Of a DNA stretch of 35,421 bases, positions 1 to 7,739 are shown piece by piece. This stretch comes from Phenylobacterium deserti (GTDB lineage Bacteria > Pseudomonadota > Alphaproteobacteria > Caulobacterales > Caulobacteraceae). The position numbers and the translations under genes were made by a program. The notes under the pieces were generated by a model that saw only the letters and a program-made list of their open reading frames with translations, was not told where the DNA came from and searched no databases. Where the stretch lies: NCBI GenBank assembly GCA_945874825.1, contig CAMCIK010000015.1, forward strand, positions 1 through 35,421. The letters run 5' to 3'. The number at the start of each line of letters is the position of its first letter. Position 1 is the stretch's first letter.

Positions 1-2464
1 CGCGCCGGCTCGCGGTCTCGACCCCGGTCTGGTAGCGGGCCAGGAAGTCCATGACCGACCGGCGCATCCGCGGCTCCTCCAGCAGGCGGCGGGAGAGCTT
101 GCGGGTCGCGGCGGGCGCCAGGCGACGCACCAGTTCCCGGGCGGAGTCCCCCTGCCCGTCCGAGATCATGGCCGACAGCTCGTCGACCCGGGTGATGGGC
201 AGCAGGATCATGGGATCAATGCCCAGGGCGCGGATCTCGTCGGCGAGGAAGTCCAGGGAGCCCTGGTCCTGGGGCGGACCCCCGCCCTCGCCGTCTACGG
301 ACGACAGAAGGTCGCGCCAGGTCCAGCCGGAACCCGCCGGCGGGGTCCGTCCAGGCACCGGGGCGGGCACCGGAGCCCGCTCTGCAGGGGATGCCGCCTG
401 GGCTCCGGGCCGAAGGCCGCCCAGGGCCTCGGGTGGACCGCCTGCGGCCTCGAAGATCTCGGCGAAGGTCTCGTTGCTGACCGGGGGGCTCGAGGGCTCA
501 GCGGAAGCGGCGGGGGTCAGCCGAAGCCTGCGCCTGGGCCCATCCGCTCCGGGGTTGGCCGGCGAGGTCTGGGGGGGCTCGGCCGGCGGGACCAGAGGCC
601 TGGCGAGGGCTGCGGCCGGCGCGGTCGCCGGCGCAGGTGGCGCACCGGTGGCGGCCACCGTCCCCATCATCTTCACGGCCTCGCTCAGCATCTCGAAATT
701 GCGCCGCACCCGGTCCTGGAAGGCTGCGTCTATGGCCTGGGTCTCGACGGCGGTGCGCCGGGCCTGGTCCATCAGGCCGTCCATGCTCTCGCTGACCGCT
801 TCCCGCACCTGTTCGGCCTGGGAGCGCGCACGCTCGGGCAGGCTGGCCACCCGCTCCTCGATGCGCATCAGCATGCCCGCCAGCTCGTCCAGGGTCCGGC
901 GAGCGGCGGAGGCGCCCTCCTCCAGCCGGCGGGCCGTGGCGTCCCCGGCCTCCTCGACCATCTGGGCCGACCGGGCGATGAGGCTGCGGGCCTCCTCCAG
1001 CCGCGCCTCGAAGGCCTGGTTGGCCTTCTGGCCGGCCGAGAAGGCGGCCTCGGCCAGTTGGTCGACCTGTCCCCGGGCCGCTTCGGCGTTCTGGTTCGAC
1101 GCCAGGCGCGTGGCCTCCGCTGCCTTCGAGAGGGCCTCGATGGACGCGCGGGTCTGGGACTCCAGGCGCTCGCGCTCCTGGGCCGCAGTACCGGCCACGG
1201 CTGCGAGGGCGTGCTGGGTGGACTGTCCGAACTCGTCCCGCTCGGCCCGCGCCACATCGGCGAACTCCCGGAACTGGGCGGCGGCTTCCTGGATCAGCGA
1301 GGCCAGGGCCTCGCCACCCTTGATGGCAGAATCGCGCATGTCTGCTGCGGAAAGCCGGGCCTGGCCGCCAACCTCGGCGAGGCGGGCGAGGTGGGCCTCG
1401 GCCTGGACCGCAAGACCCTCCTGCTCAGCGCGCAGGGACTGGGCGACCGCCATCAGGCCGTTGCGGCGGGTATCCAGGGTGCGCTCAACCCCGCTGACAT
1501 GGTCTGAAAGGCTGGCGCCTGCGCCCTCCAGGCGTCCGGCCTGGTCCCCCACGGCGTCAGCTGCGCTGCGGGCGGCGTCGGCCAGCCGGCCAGCTGCCTC
1601 GGTGAAGTCTGTTGACCGGGCGGTCAAGGAGGCCTCGGCCTCGCGAAGCTGGGTCTCGGCCAGGTCGGAGACCTCGCTGACCAGGCGGGCCTGCCGGGCG
1701 ATGGCGTCGGAGACGGCGGTGGTGCGGGCGTCGAGACCCGAGGCCAGTCCCTCCAGGCGCTCGCGCTCCCGGCCCAGTCCTGTGGCCAGGGTCTCGGCGG
1801 ACCCTCCCGCCAGCCGTGCGGCGGCGTCGAGGCGGCCGGACTCGGCTTCGAGGGCCGAGCGAAGGTCCTCCAGCCTCTTGGAGGCGAGGTTTGCGGTCTG
1901 CCCGGCCCTGGCGATCTCGGCTTCCAGGCCCGTGGCGATCTCGCCAGCCCGGATTCCGGCGGCCACGGCGGGCGCCACCATCTCGTCGGCCAGGCGTGCG
2001 GCCCGCTCGCTCTCACCGCGCAGCCGTCGGGCCTCCACCCAGAGCCGGGCGGCCACCCAGACCAGGCCCGCAGGGCCAAGGGCCATTCCGCCCAGGACCA
2101 ACAGGACAAAGGGGTCATAGTCGAAGGGTGCCTTGCCCTGCCGGTAGCCGATGGCGAAGGCGATGGGCGCTAGGCCCCAGAGGAGGGAGACGAAGGCGGC
2201 GGCCAGCCAGATCGGCGCATCAGACGCCCGCCGGGGGCGCCTGCGGGCGGGCGAAGGCAGGGACGGCGCAAAGGGTGCGGCGACCGGCGGCGCCGGCGGC
2301 GCGACCTCGGCAGCGACGTCGGCGGCAGCTTCGGCAACGGGTACCGCCTCCGTTTCCGGACGGGACGGTTCCTCATCAACGGCCTCGGGCCGGTCTTCAG
2401 CGGGTTTGGACATTCGGACGGGTTCCGGAACACGGTGCGGAGCTTCAGCCGGCGCCGAATTCAT
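1..2464 (-). CDS. tipN: TipN-like polar localisation protein (3' end beyond window)
   Basis: Minus-strand frame open for 821 codons from an ATG at 2464 to the window edge, so the C-terminus is missing. Order: a Pro/Ala/Glu-rich cytoplasmic N-terminus, two membrane segments at about residues 85-107 and 118-140, then a very long Ala/Glu/Arg-rich coiled coil, ending in a conserved-looking stretch (VRRNFEMLSEAVKMMG) and a Pro-rich linker. This architecture matches TipN of Caulobacter crescentus (888 aa), which marks the new pole and orients division, flagellum placement and chromosome segregation. Identification rests on architecture and lineage, not on an alignment. A second in-frame ATG at 2413 would remove 17 residues; neither start has a clear ribosome-binding site. 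The opposite strand is also open for long stretches, but it reads as Arg/Ser-rich low complexity and is a shadow. Confidence 0.75.
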   Translation of the reverse strand, partial: MNSAPAEAPHRVPEPVRMSKPAEDRPEAVDEEPSRPETEAVPVAEAAADVAAEVAPPAPPVAAPFAPSLPSPARRRPRRASDAPIWLAAAFVSLLWGLAPIAFAIGYRQGKAPFDYDPFVLLVLGGMALGPAGLVWVAARLWVEARRLRGESERAARLADEMVAPAVAAGIRAGEIATGLEAEIARAGQTANLASKRLEDLRSALEAESGRLDAAARLAGGSAETLATGLGRERERLEGLASGLDARTTAVSDAIARQARLVSEVSDLAETQLREAEASLTARSTDFTEAAGRLADAARSAADAVGDQAGRLEGAGASLSDHVSGVERTLDTRRNGLMAVAQSLRAEQEGLAVQAEAHLARLAEVGGQARLSAADMRDSAIKGGEALASLIQEAAAQFREFADVARAERDEFGQSTQHALAAVAGTAAQERERLESQTRASIEALSKAAEATRLASNQNAEAARGQVDQLAEAAFSAGQKANQAFEARLEEARSLIARSAQMVEEAGDATARRLEEGASAARRTLDELAGMLMRIEERVASLPERARSQAEQVREAVSESMDGLMDQARRTAVETQAIDAAFQDRVRRNFEMLSEAVKMMGTVAATGAPPAPATAPAAALARPLVPPAEPPQTSPANPGADGPRRRLRLTPAASAEPSSPPVSNETFAEIFEAAGGPPEALGGLRPGAQAASPAERAPVPAPVPGRTPPAGSGWTWRDLLSSVDGEGGGPPQDQGSLDFLADEIRALGIDPMILLPITRVDELSAMISDGQGDSARELVRRLAPAATRKLSRRLLEEPRMRRSVMDFLARYQTGVETASRR

Positions 2465-2517
2465 CCGCTACAGAAAGGACTTAACCACGAACCTGTGTCC
2501 TGCGAAAGCCGGCTCGT

Positions 2518-2522
2518 GACTC
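2518..2522 (-). promoter_or_regulatory. GANTC (CcrM methylation) site upstream of tipN
   Basis: GACTC/GAGTC lies 54-58 nt upstream of the proposed tipN start, in the only non-coding stretch (2465-2606) before the neighbouring gene. In Caulobacter, CcrM methylates GANTC and GcrA with sigma-70 uses the methylated site; tipN is a known member of that regulon. No convincing -35/-10 pair was found around it. A five-base motif can occur by chance, so the call leans on knowledge of tipN regulation. Confidence 0.4.
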
Positions 2523-2606
2523 CGTCCACACCCCGGAAAGAAGAACGCCTTGGTTAACATGAGAAATCATCGTTTACGCAATTGCATCCACGATGAATTC
2601 CGAAGT

Positions 2607-3161
2607 TCAGCCGTGAAGGTTCACGCCTTCGTGCCTCAGAAGCCAGGCCTTGCGCTCCAGGCCGCCGGCATAGCCACCAAGGCCGCCGCCAGACGCGATC
2701 ACCCGGTGGCAGGGCTGGACGAGGGCGACAGGATTGGCCCCGTTCGCCTGCGCCACAGCCCGGACCGCCGCAGGCCGGCCAACCTGCCGGGCAAGGTCGC
2801 CATAGCTCCAGGCGGTGCCAGCCGGGATGCGCCTCAGGGCGGCCCAGACCTGGCGCTGGAAGTCGGTACCCCCCTCCGCCGTCGGCAGGGAATCGAGGGC
2901 GCGGGCGTCGCCGGCGAAATAGGCCGCCAGGGCGCTGGCCACGGCGGCCGGCGCCGCGCCGTCCGTCACCCGGGCCTCTGGCCAGTACCGGGCGATCAGC
3001 CGGTCCAGCCGCCCAGAGGCCTCGGCGAAGTCGAGGCCGTGCAGCACCCCAGAGGCCTCGGCGAAGTCGAGGCCGTGCAGCACCCCTGACCCGTCGGCCA
3101 GGGCGACCAGGTCCCCGAGGGGCGAGGGCAGGACGGCGCGGATCAGGTCGCGGCCGGCCAT
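2607..3161 (-). CDS. ogt: Methylated-DNA--protein-cysteine S-methyltransferase
   Basis: 184 aa. Suicide DNA-repair enzyme that transfers the alkyl group from O6-alkylguanine or O4-alkylthymine to its own cysteine. The active-site motif PCHRVI puts the acceptor at Cys151. The DNA-binding part upstream (AGTAWSYGDLARQ, then RAVAQANGANP) is typical of the Ada-C/Ogt family. The ATG at 3161 was chosen because the family N-terminus begins there (IRAVLPSPLGDL) and the upstream dehydrogenase stops just before it, leaving a 2-nt gap that suggests co-transcription. Residues 25-36 (SGVLHGLDFAEA) are repeated exactly at 37-48 in the N-terminal domain, an in-frame duplication that leaves the catalytic domain untouched. 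Confidence 0.9.
   Translation of the reverse strand: MAGRDLIRAVLPSPLGDLVALADGSGVLHGLDFAEASGVLHGLDFAEASGRLDRLIARYWPEARVTDGAAPAAVASALAAYFAGDARALDSLPTAEGGTDFQRQVWAALRRIPAGTAWSYGDLARQVGRPAAVRAVAQANGANPVALVQPCHRVIASGGGLGGYAGGLERKAWLLRHEGVNLHG
3015..3086. repeat. Perfect 36-bp tandem duplication inside ogt
   Basis: Positions 3015-3050 and 3051-3086 are identical. The unit is twelve codons, so the frame is kept and a 12-residue block is doubled. Perfect identity at synonymous positions points to a very recent event, or to an assembly artefact. Confidence 0.93.
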
Positions 3162-3163
3162 GG

Positions 3164-4186
3164 TCAGTCCCCGAAGGTCAGGACGATCTTGCCGAAATGC
3201 TCGCCGGCCTGCATGGCGCGGAAGGCCTCGCGCACTTCGGTGAAGGGGAAGACCTTGTCCACCACCGGGCGGATACGGTGCAGGTCGATGGCCCGGCACA
3301 TGGCCTCGAACATCTCCCGGGACCCCACCGACAAGCCCTGGAGGCGGGCGTTGTTGCCGATCAGGACACCGGGATTGACCCCCTCACCCGCCCCGGCCAC
3401 CACGCCGATGATGGCGATGTGTCCGCCGATCCGCACGGCCCTCAGGCTTTGCTGGATGGTGCCGGCGCCGCCGACCTCCATGATGAAGTCCGCCCCGACC
3501 CCGCCGGTGGCCTCCCGAACGGGGCGCGACCACTCGGGCGTGGCCCGGTAGTTGACCAGGTGGTCAGCGCCCAGCAGGCGGGCCCGCTCGAGCTTGTCGT
3601 CCGACGAGGAGGTGATCAGGGTCCGCAGGCCCGCGGCGTGGGCGAACTGCAGGCCGAAGATCGACACCCCGCCCGTACCCTGCAGGACCACCGTATCGCC
3701 AGGCTCCAGGCGGGCATCCTCGAAAAGGCCCCGCCAGGCGGTGAGGCCGGCGCAGGCCAGGGTCGAGACCTCCTCGTCAGTGAGGAAGTCGGGGACCTTC
3801 GAGACCCCCTCCTGGCTGAACACCTGCAGCTCTGCCCCGGCACCCGGGATGGGACTGCCCAGGGCGCTGGTCAGCTTTTCCACCGTCGCCCGGCCCGAGG
3901 TCCAGTTCTGGAAGAACAGGGTCGAGACCCGGTCCCCAGGCTTGACCCGCGTGACGCCCTCGCCTACCGCCTCGACCACGCCGCAGCCGTCGGAGAAGGG
4001 GGTGATGGTGCCGGCCATGGAGGGCCCCCGGCTATAGACCCCGCCCACCATGAGCAGGTCGCGGTAGTTCAGCGAAACGGCGCGCATCCTCACCAGGACC
4101 TGGCCGTGGCCCGGCGTCGGCGCGGGCCGCTCCACCACCTCGATCCGGTCGACGCCCCAGGGCTCGGAAACCTGAATTGCGCGCAT
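3164..4186 (-). CDS. NAD(P)-dependent medium-chain alcohol dehydrogenase / quinone oxidoreductase-like
   Basis: 340 aa medium-chain dehydrogenase/reductase. The N-terminal GroES-like half carries SLNYRDLLM and the segment DGCGVVEAVGEGV; the Rossmann half has GTGGVSIFGLQFAHAAG, the nucleotide-binding glycine motif. The usual catalytic-zinc Cys and the His of the GHE motif are absent (NYRD and SDG instead), so this looks like a non-zinc quinone-oxidoreductase or enoyl-reductase-like member rather than a classical zinc alcohol dehydrogenase. Substrate unknown. The ATG at 4186 follows a strong ribosome-binding site (GGGAGG), unlike the in-frame ATG at 4222. It ends 2 nt before ogt. Confidence 0.82.
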   Translation of the reverse strand: MRAIQVSEPWGVDRIEVVERPAPTPGHGQVLVRMRAVSLNYRDLLMVGGVYSRGPSMAGTITPFSDGCGVVEAVGEGVTRVKPGDRVSTLFFQNWTSGRATVEKLTSALGSPIPGAGAELQVFSQEGVSKVPDFLTDEEVSTLACAGLTAWRGLFEDARLEPGDTVVLQGTGGVSIFGLQFAHAAGLRTLITSSSDDKLERARLLGADHLVNYRATPEWSRPVREATGGVGADFIMEVGGAGTIQQSLRAVRIGGHIAIIGVVAGAGEGVNPGVLIGNNARLQGLSVGSREMFEAMCRAIDLHRIRPVVDKVFPFTEVREAFRAMQAGEHFGKIVLTFGD

Positions 4187-4260
4187 GGCTGTCCTCCCGT
4201 TCTCATAAACCTGAAGGGTCATAGTCCCCCAAGGGCGACCTGACGCAAGGGGCTGGTGCC

Positions 4261-5418
4261 TCAGGTGTCCAGCCGGCGGATCCTGTAGAGGCCGAAGGCG
4301 CCCAGGAGCCCGATCGCAGCCATGCCAGACATGGCCAGGTAGCCGCCTGAGCCGACCGAGTCGAACAGCGGCCCGGAGGCCAGGGTGGCCAGGCCGGAGA
4401 GTATACCGCCCTGCAGGGCAGCATTGACCAGCTGGGCGGCCGAGGCGGTCTGCGGCCCCGACAGCCGGGACGCCAGCTGGATCGAGGCCAGGAAGACGGC
4501 CGTGTAGGTCAGGGCGTGAAGGGCCTGGAGCGGGACCAGGGCCCAGAGGGGTGGGGCGGCGGCCATCAGGGTCCAGCGCAGCACCCCGGCCACCCCGCCG
4601 ATCACCAGGAGGTTGCGCGGGCCAAGCCGGCTCTGAAGGCGGGAGCCGAACCAGAGGAAGACCACCTCCACCCCGACCCCCAGTCCCCAGAGCAGGCCGG
4701 TCAGGCTCTCCGGCAGGCCCTGCGCCTTCCAGGCCAGGGCCGAGAAGGCGTAGTAGAAGGCGTGGGCCGACTGGATCAGCCCGGCCGAGCCCACGGCCAG
4801 CAGGAAGACCGGGTCCCGCATCAAGGTCTTGAGGCCCGCAAGGCCGCCACCGTCACGGGATGCCCCGCGGCCGGGCGCCAGATCCGGGGGCAGAACGAAC
4901 CGGGCGCACAGCGCCGTCAGGCCGGCGGCGAGGATCATCCAGGCCAGGGCAACATCCACCGAGACCGCAGTGACAAGGGCACCGGTCGTAATGGCCCCGC
5001 CGATATAGGCTGCCGAACCCAGGCCTCTGGGCAGGCCGTAGTTGAAGCCTTCCGTCTGGGCCCGCGACAGGGCGATGACGTCGATAAGGGGCGGCAGGGC
5101 CATGTAGAGGCTGGCCGCCAGCAGCCAGGCGATCGCCAGGGCGGGCAGGCCCTGCAGTCCGGCCAGGGCGAGATAGACCGCACAGGTCCCCGCGGCGAGC
5201 CAGGCGATGGGCGTTCGGCGCAGGCGGAACCGGTCGGCCCAAAGCGCCAGGGCCGGCGAGGTCAGGATCTGAAGCAGCATGGGCAGGGACAGGACCAGCC
5301 CCACCTGGGCACCTGTCAGCCCCCTCTCGCTCAGCCAGATCGGCATGAAGGGCGTGCTGGCAGCGCTTCCCACATAGAGGGCGACATAGACCAGACCGAG
5401 GCGCAGGGCGGCGGGCAT
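4261..5418 (-). CDS. MFS transporter (MFS_1-like family)
   Basis: 385 aa, about twelve hydrophobic segments, inner-membrane permease. The N-terminus (GLVYVALYVGSAASTPFMPIWL) and the following SERGLTGAQVGLVLSLP resemble the nucleoside/phenylpropionate-permease-like branch of the major facilitator superfamily (HcaT type); substrate cannot be read from sequence. The frame is open upstream to 5541 but that would run into the Crp-family gene, so the ATG at 5418 is preferred. It follows the regulator in the same direction by 34 nt and may share its transcript. Confidence 0.82.
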   Translation of the reverse strand: MPAALRLGLVYVALYVGSAASTPFMPIWLSERGLTGAQVGLVLSLPMLLQILTSPALALWADRFRLRRTPIAWLAAGTCAVYLALAGLQGLPALAIAWLLAASLYMALPPLIDVIALSRAQTEGFNYGLPRGLGSAAYIGGAITTGALVTAVSVDVALAWMILAAGLTALCARFVLPPDLAPGRGASRDGGGLAGLKTLMRDPVFLLAVGSAGLIQSAHAFYYAFSALAWKAQGLPESLTGLLWGLGVGVEVVFLWFGSRLQSRLGPRNLLVIGGVAGVLRWTLMAAAPPLWALVPLQALHALTYTAVFLASIQLASRLSGPQTASAAQLVNAALQGGILSGLATLASGPLFDSVGSGGYLAMSGMAAIGLLGAFGLYRIRRLDT

Positions 5419-5452
5419 GGCCCCGGCTAGCCCGAGTCGGGGACGCCGCACC

Positions 5453-6130
5453 CTAAAGGGGCGGGCGGAAGGCGATGGCCTGGAGCGCTTTGACGTCCAG
5501 GATATCGATCCTGCGATAGGCCGCGGCGATGACGCCGGCATCCTGGAAGGACTTCAGCACCTTGTTGACGGTCTGCCGGGACAGGCCGCACATAACGGCG
5601 AGATCGGCCTGGGAGACATCGGTGAAGACCCGGCGGTCATCCCCGTAGAGGCCGATGAAGGTCAACAGCCGCTGGGCGACCCTCAGCTCGCCATTGGGCT
5701 GAATGAGGTTGGAGATCACGGTCACCGCCTCGCCCAGGCCCTCGGCGGTGAGGCCTGCGACGGTACGGCAGCACTCCGGGTCGCGCATCAGCTGGTCGAA
5801 GTCAGGCTGGCTGAGATGCAGGGCCCGACAGTCGGTGACCGCGTGGATCGAAATCATGGTCGGCCGCCGTCGCAGGGCCGCCGCGTCCCCCACCCAGTAC
5901 CCGGGCCCCTGGACAGATATGATGACGTCTGAAGGCGGGACCTGCAGGCGCCACTGGCCCTCGACAAGACCGAACATGCCCGAGGGCGCCACTCCCGCCC
6001 GGTAGATCGGCGCACCGGCCTGGAACCTTCGGAGGGAAACCCGCTCCAGAAAAAGTTTCCGGAAATCAGCGGTTTGCCTTGCGAGCCATCCCGTTCCCGA
6101 GACCAGGGCGATCGCCTCTGCCTTGTCCAA
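5453..6130 (-). CDS. Crp/Fnr-family transcriptional regulator, TTG start
   Basis: 225 aa from a TTG at 6130. The N-terminal half is a cyclic-nucleotide-binding-like beta-roll (about 35-115) with degenerate ligand residues; the C-terminal helix-turn-helix lies near 172-195 (SQADLAVMCGLSRQTVNKVL), the recognition helix containing SRQTVNKVL. No Fnr-type N-terminal cysteine cluster is seen, so it is not an obvious oxygen-sensing Fnr. The TTG is chosen because GGGAGGAGG sits just upstream and because the protein then begins with the usual family start (GWLARQTADFRKLFLERV); ATG codons at 6238 and 6313 would run into the divergent gene. Divergent to the DUF1254 pair and followed by an MFS permease. 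Confidence 0.82.
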   Translation of the reverse strand: MDKAEAIALVSGTGWLARQTADFRKLFLERVSLRRFQAGAPIYRAGVAPSGMFGLVEGQWRLQVPPSDVIISVQGPGYWVGDAAALRRRPTMISIHAVTDCRALHLSQPDFDQLMRDPECCRTVAGLTAEGLGEAVTVISNLIQPNGELRVAQRLLTFIGLYGDDRRVFTDVSQADLAVMCGLSRQTVNKVLKSFQDAGVIAAAYRRIDILDVKALQAIAFRPPL

Positions 6131-6157
6131 GGCCTCCTCCCGCCTGGCGGACTGCGA

Positions 6158-6175
6158 TTGTCTATATCGCGACAA
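6158..6175. promoter_or_regulatory. Dyad TTGTC-N8-GACAA in the Crp/DUF1254 intergenic region
   Basis: Perfect 5-bp arms separated by 8 nt in the 106-bp gap between the Crp-family start (6130) and the DUF1254 start (6237). Position and symmetry fit an operator of the adjacent Crp/Fnr-type regulator, but the arms differ from both TGTGA (Crp) and TTGAT (Fnr). Assignment to that regulator is inference. Confidence 0.4.
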
Positions 6176-6236
6176 CCCGGAGCAGACAACGCGGTTAGCT
6201 TGGCGCAACCATAGTCGCAGCAAAGGGGCGTTTATC

Positions 6237-7739
6237 ATGGCATTCACGGGATCACTGAGGAGCGCCCTCGCAGCGGGCCTGGCGACAGGCGCCCTGGCCA
6301 TGGCAGCCTGCACGCCGGCGCCGGGCAGGCCGGACGCAGCAAACTCCTCCGCGAACTCCGTGGCGACCCGCCTCGGGGCCCTGAAGCTGGAAAACGGCTA
6401 TCCGACCAAGGAAACCGCCGACAGGCTGTACGACGAAATGGACTTCCAGAGGGCCAGCCAAGCCTACATCTGGGCCCTGCCGGCGGTGGGCTTCAAGGCG
6501 CTGTATGACGCCCAGGCCAAGACCCTCGGCGTCAAGAACGGCGAGATCCTCCTGTACCAGGACCTCAAGGACAAGGCGGGGATGCTGACCCCGAACATCA
6601 CCACCCTCTACGCCTTCAGCTTCTGGGACCTGGCCAAGGACGGCCCGATGGTGGTCGAAGTTCCGGCCGGGGCCACGGCGGGGGGCGTCCTGGACATCTG
6701 GCAGCAGCCCATCACCGACATGGGCCAGACCGGTCCCGACAAGGGTGCGGGCGGCAAGTACCTCATCCTGCCGCCGGGCGGAGAAGCCCTCAATCCGGCC
6801 GGCTACCGGGTCGTCCGGTCGCCCTCCAACCAGGTTTGGTTCGGGACCCGGGGCCTCGACCCGAACAAGACGGTCGCCGAGGCCACGGTCCGCAAGCACA
6901 AGATCTACGCCTGGGCGAACCGCGCGGCACCAGGCGAGACCCGCTACGCCACCGTCGGCGGCCGGCCCTGGACCTCTGCCCAGCCGGACAACCTCGAATA
7001 CTGGCGCCTGCTTTCGGAACTCTACGCCAACGAGCCCGTCGCCCCCCGCGACCGGACCATGTTCGGCATGCTCGAGCCCCTGGGAATCCAGCCCGGCAAG
7101 CCCTTCAACCCCGACGCCCGCCAGACCAAGATCCTGACAGAGGCGGCCAAGGTCGGCGAGTTGATGGCCCGCACTGTGGCCTTCGACAAGCGCTTTGCCG
7201 GCGCGACCGTCTATCCCGGCAAGCACTGGGAATACGCGGTCATGTTCGACCTCGACCAGGAGACCCCGAACAAGGACCGGGTCCAGTTCGACCAGCGCGG
7301 CTCCTGGTTCTACGAGGCCATCGGCATGTCGGTGGGCATGCAGGGCCGGGTTCTGGGCTTCGGCCAGGTCTACCTGGAATCCTCCAAGGACAAGGCCGGC
7401 GCCTGGCTGGACGGCGGCAAGACCTACAAGATCCGGGTCGACCCGGCCCCGCCGGTCAAGCAGTTCTGGTCGATCACCCTGTATGACAACGTGACCCGCG
7501 GCCCGCTGATCACCGCCCAGGGCGCCGCCGACATCAGCTCGCGCAAGCCGGACCTGGTCAAGAACGCCGACGGCTCCGTCGACGTGACCTTCGGGCCCGT
7601 CAAGCCTGAAGGCGCCGCCAACTGGATCCAGACCACGCCTGGCAAGGGCTGGTTCGCCTACTTCCGGTTCTACGGGCCGACCGAGGCCTACTTCGCCAAG
7701 AGCTGGCAGCTGAATGACTTCGAGCAGGTGACGAAATGA
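6237..7739 (+). CDS. DUF1254/DUF1214 domain lipoprotein
   Basis: 500 aa. Starts at ATG 6237 behind AAAGGGG. The N-terminus is a lipoprotein-like signal (hydrophobic stretch, then LAMAAC with Cys25). The N-terminal DUF1254 region includes YIWALPAVGFKALYDA and LTPNITTLYAFSFWDL; the C-terminal DUF1214 region holds KQFWSITLYDN and a final aromatic strand (GWFAYFRFYGPTEAYF). These proteins are common in proteobacterial periplasms and their biochemical activity is not settled. The stop overlaps the start of the next paralogue by 4 nt (ATGA), so the two are translationally coupled. Confidence 0.88.
   Translation: MAFTGSLRSALAAGLATGALAMAACTPAPGRPDAANSSANSVATRLGALKLENGYPTKETADRLYDEMDFQRASQAYIWALPAVGFKALYDAQAKTLGVKNGEILLYQDLKDKAGMLTPNITTLYAFSFWDLAKDGPMVVEVPAGATAGGVLDIWQQPITDMGQTGPDKGAGGKYLILPPGGEALNPAGYRVVRSPSNQVWFGTRGLDPNKTVAEATVRKHKIYAWANRAAPGETRYATVGGRPWTSAQPDNLEYWRLLSELYANEPVAPRDRTMFGMLEPLGIQPGKPFNPDARQTKILTEAAKVGELMARTVAFDKRFAGATVYPGKHWEYAVMFDLDQETPNKDRVQFDQRGSWFYEAIGMSVGMQGRVLGFGQVYLESSKDKAGAWLDGGKTYKIRVDPAPPVKQFWSITLYDNVTRGPLITAQGAADISSRKPDLVKNADGSVDVTFGPVKPEGAANWIQTTPGKGWFAYFRFYGPTEAYFAKSWQLNDFEQVTK

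Noticed and set aside
51..2120. Long plus-strand open frame of 689 codons
   Set aside because: Arg/Ser/Ala-rich low complexity with no domain. It lies opposite the coherent membrane-plus-coiled-coil protein on the minus strand and is a GC-driven shadow.
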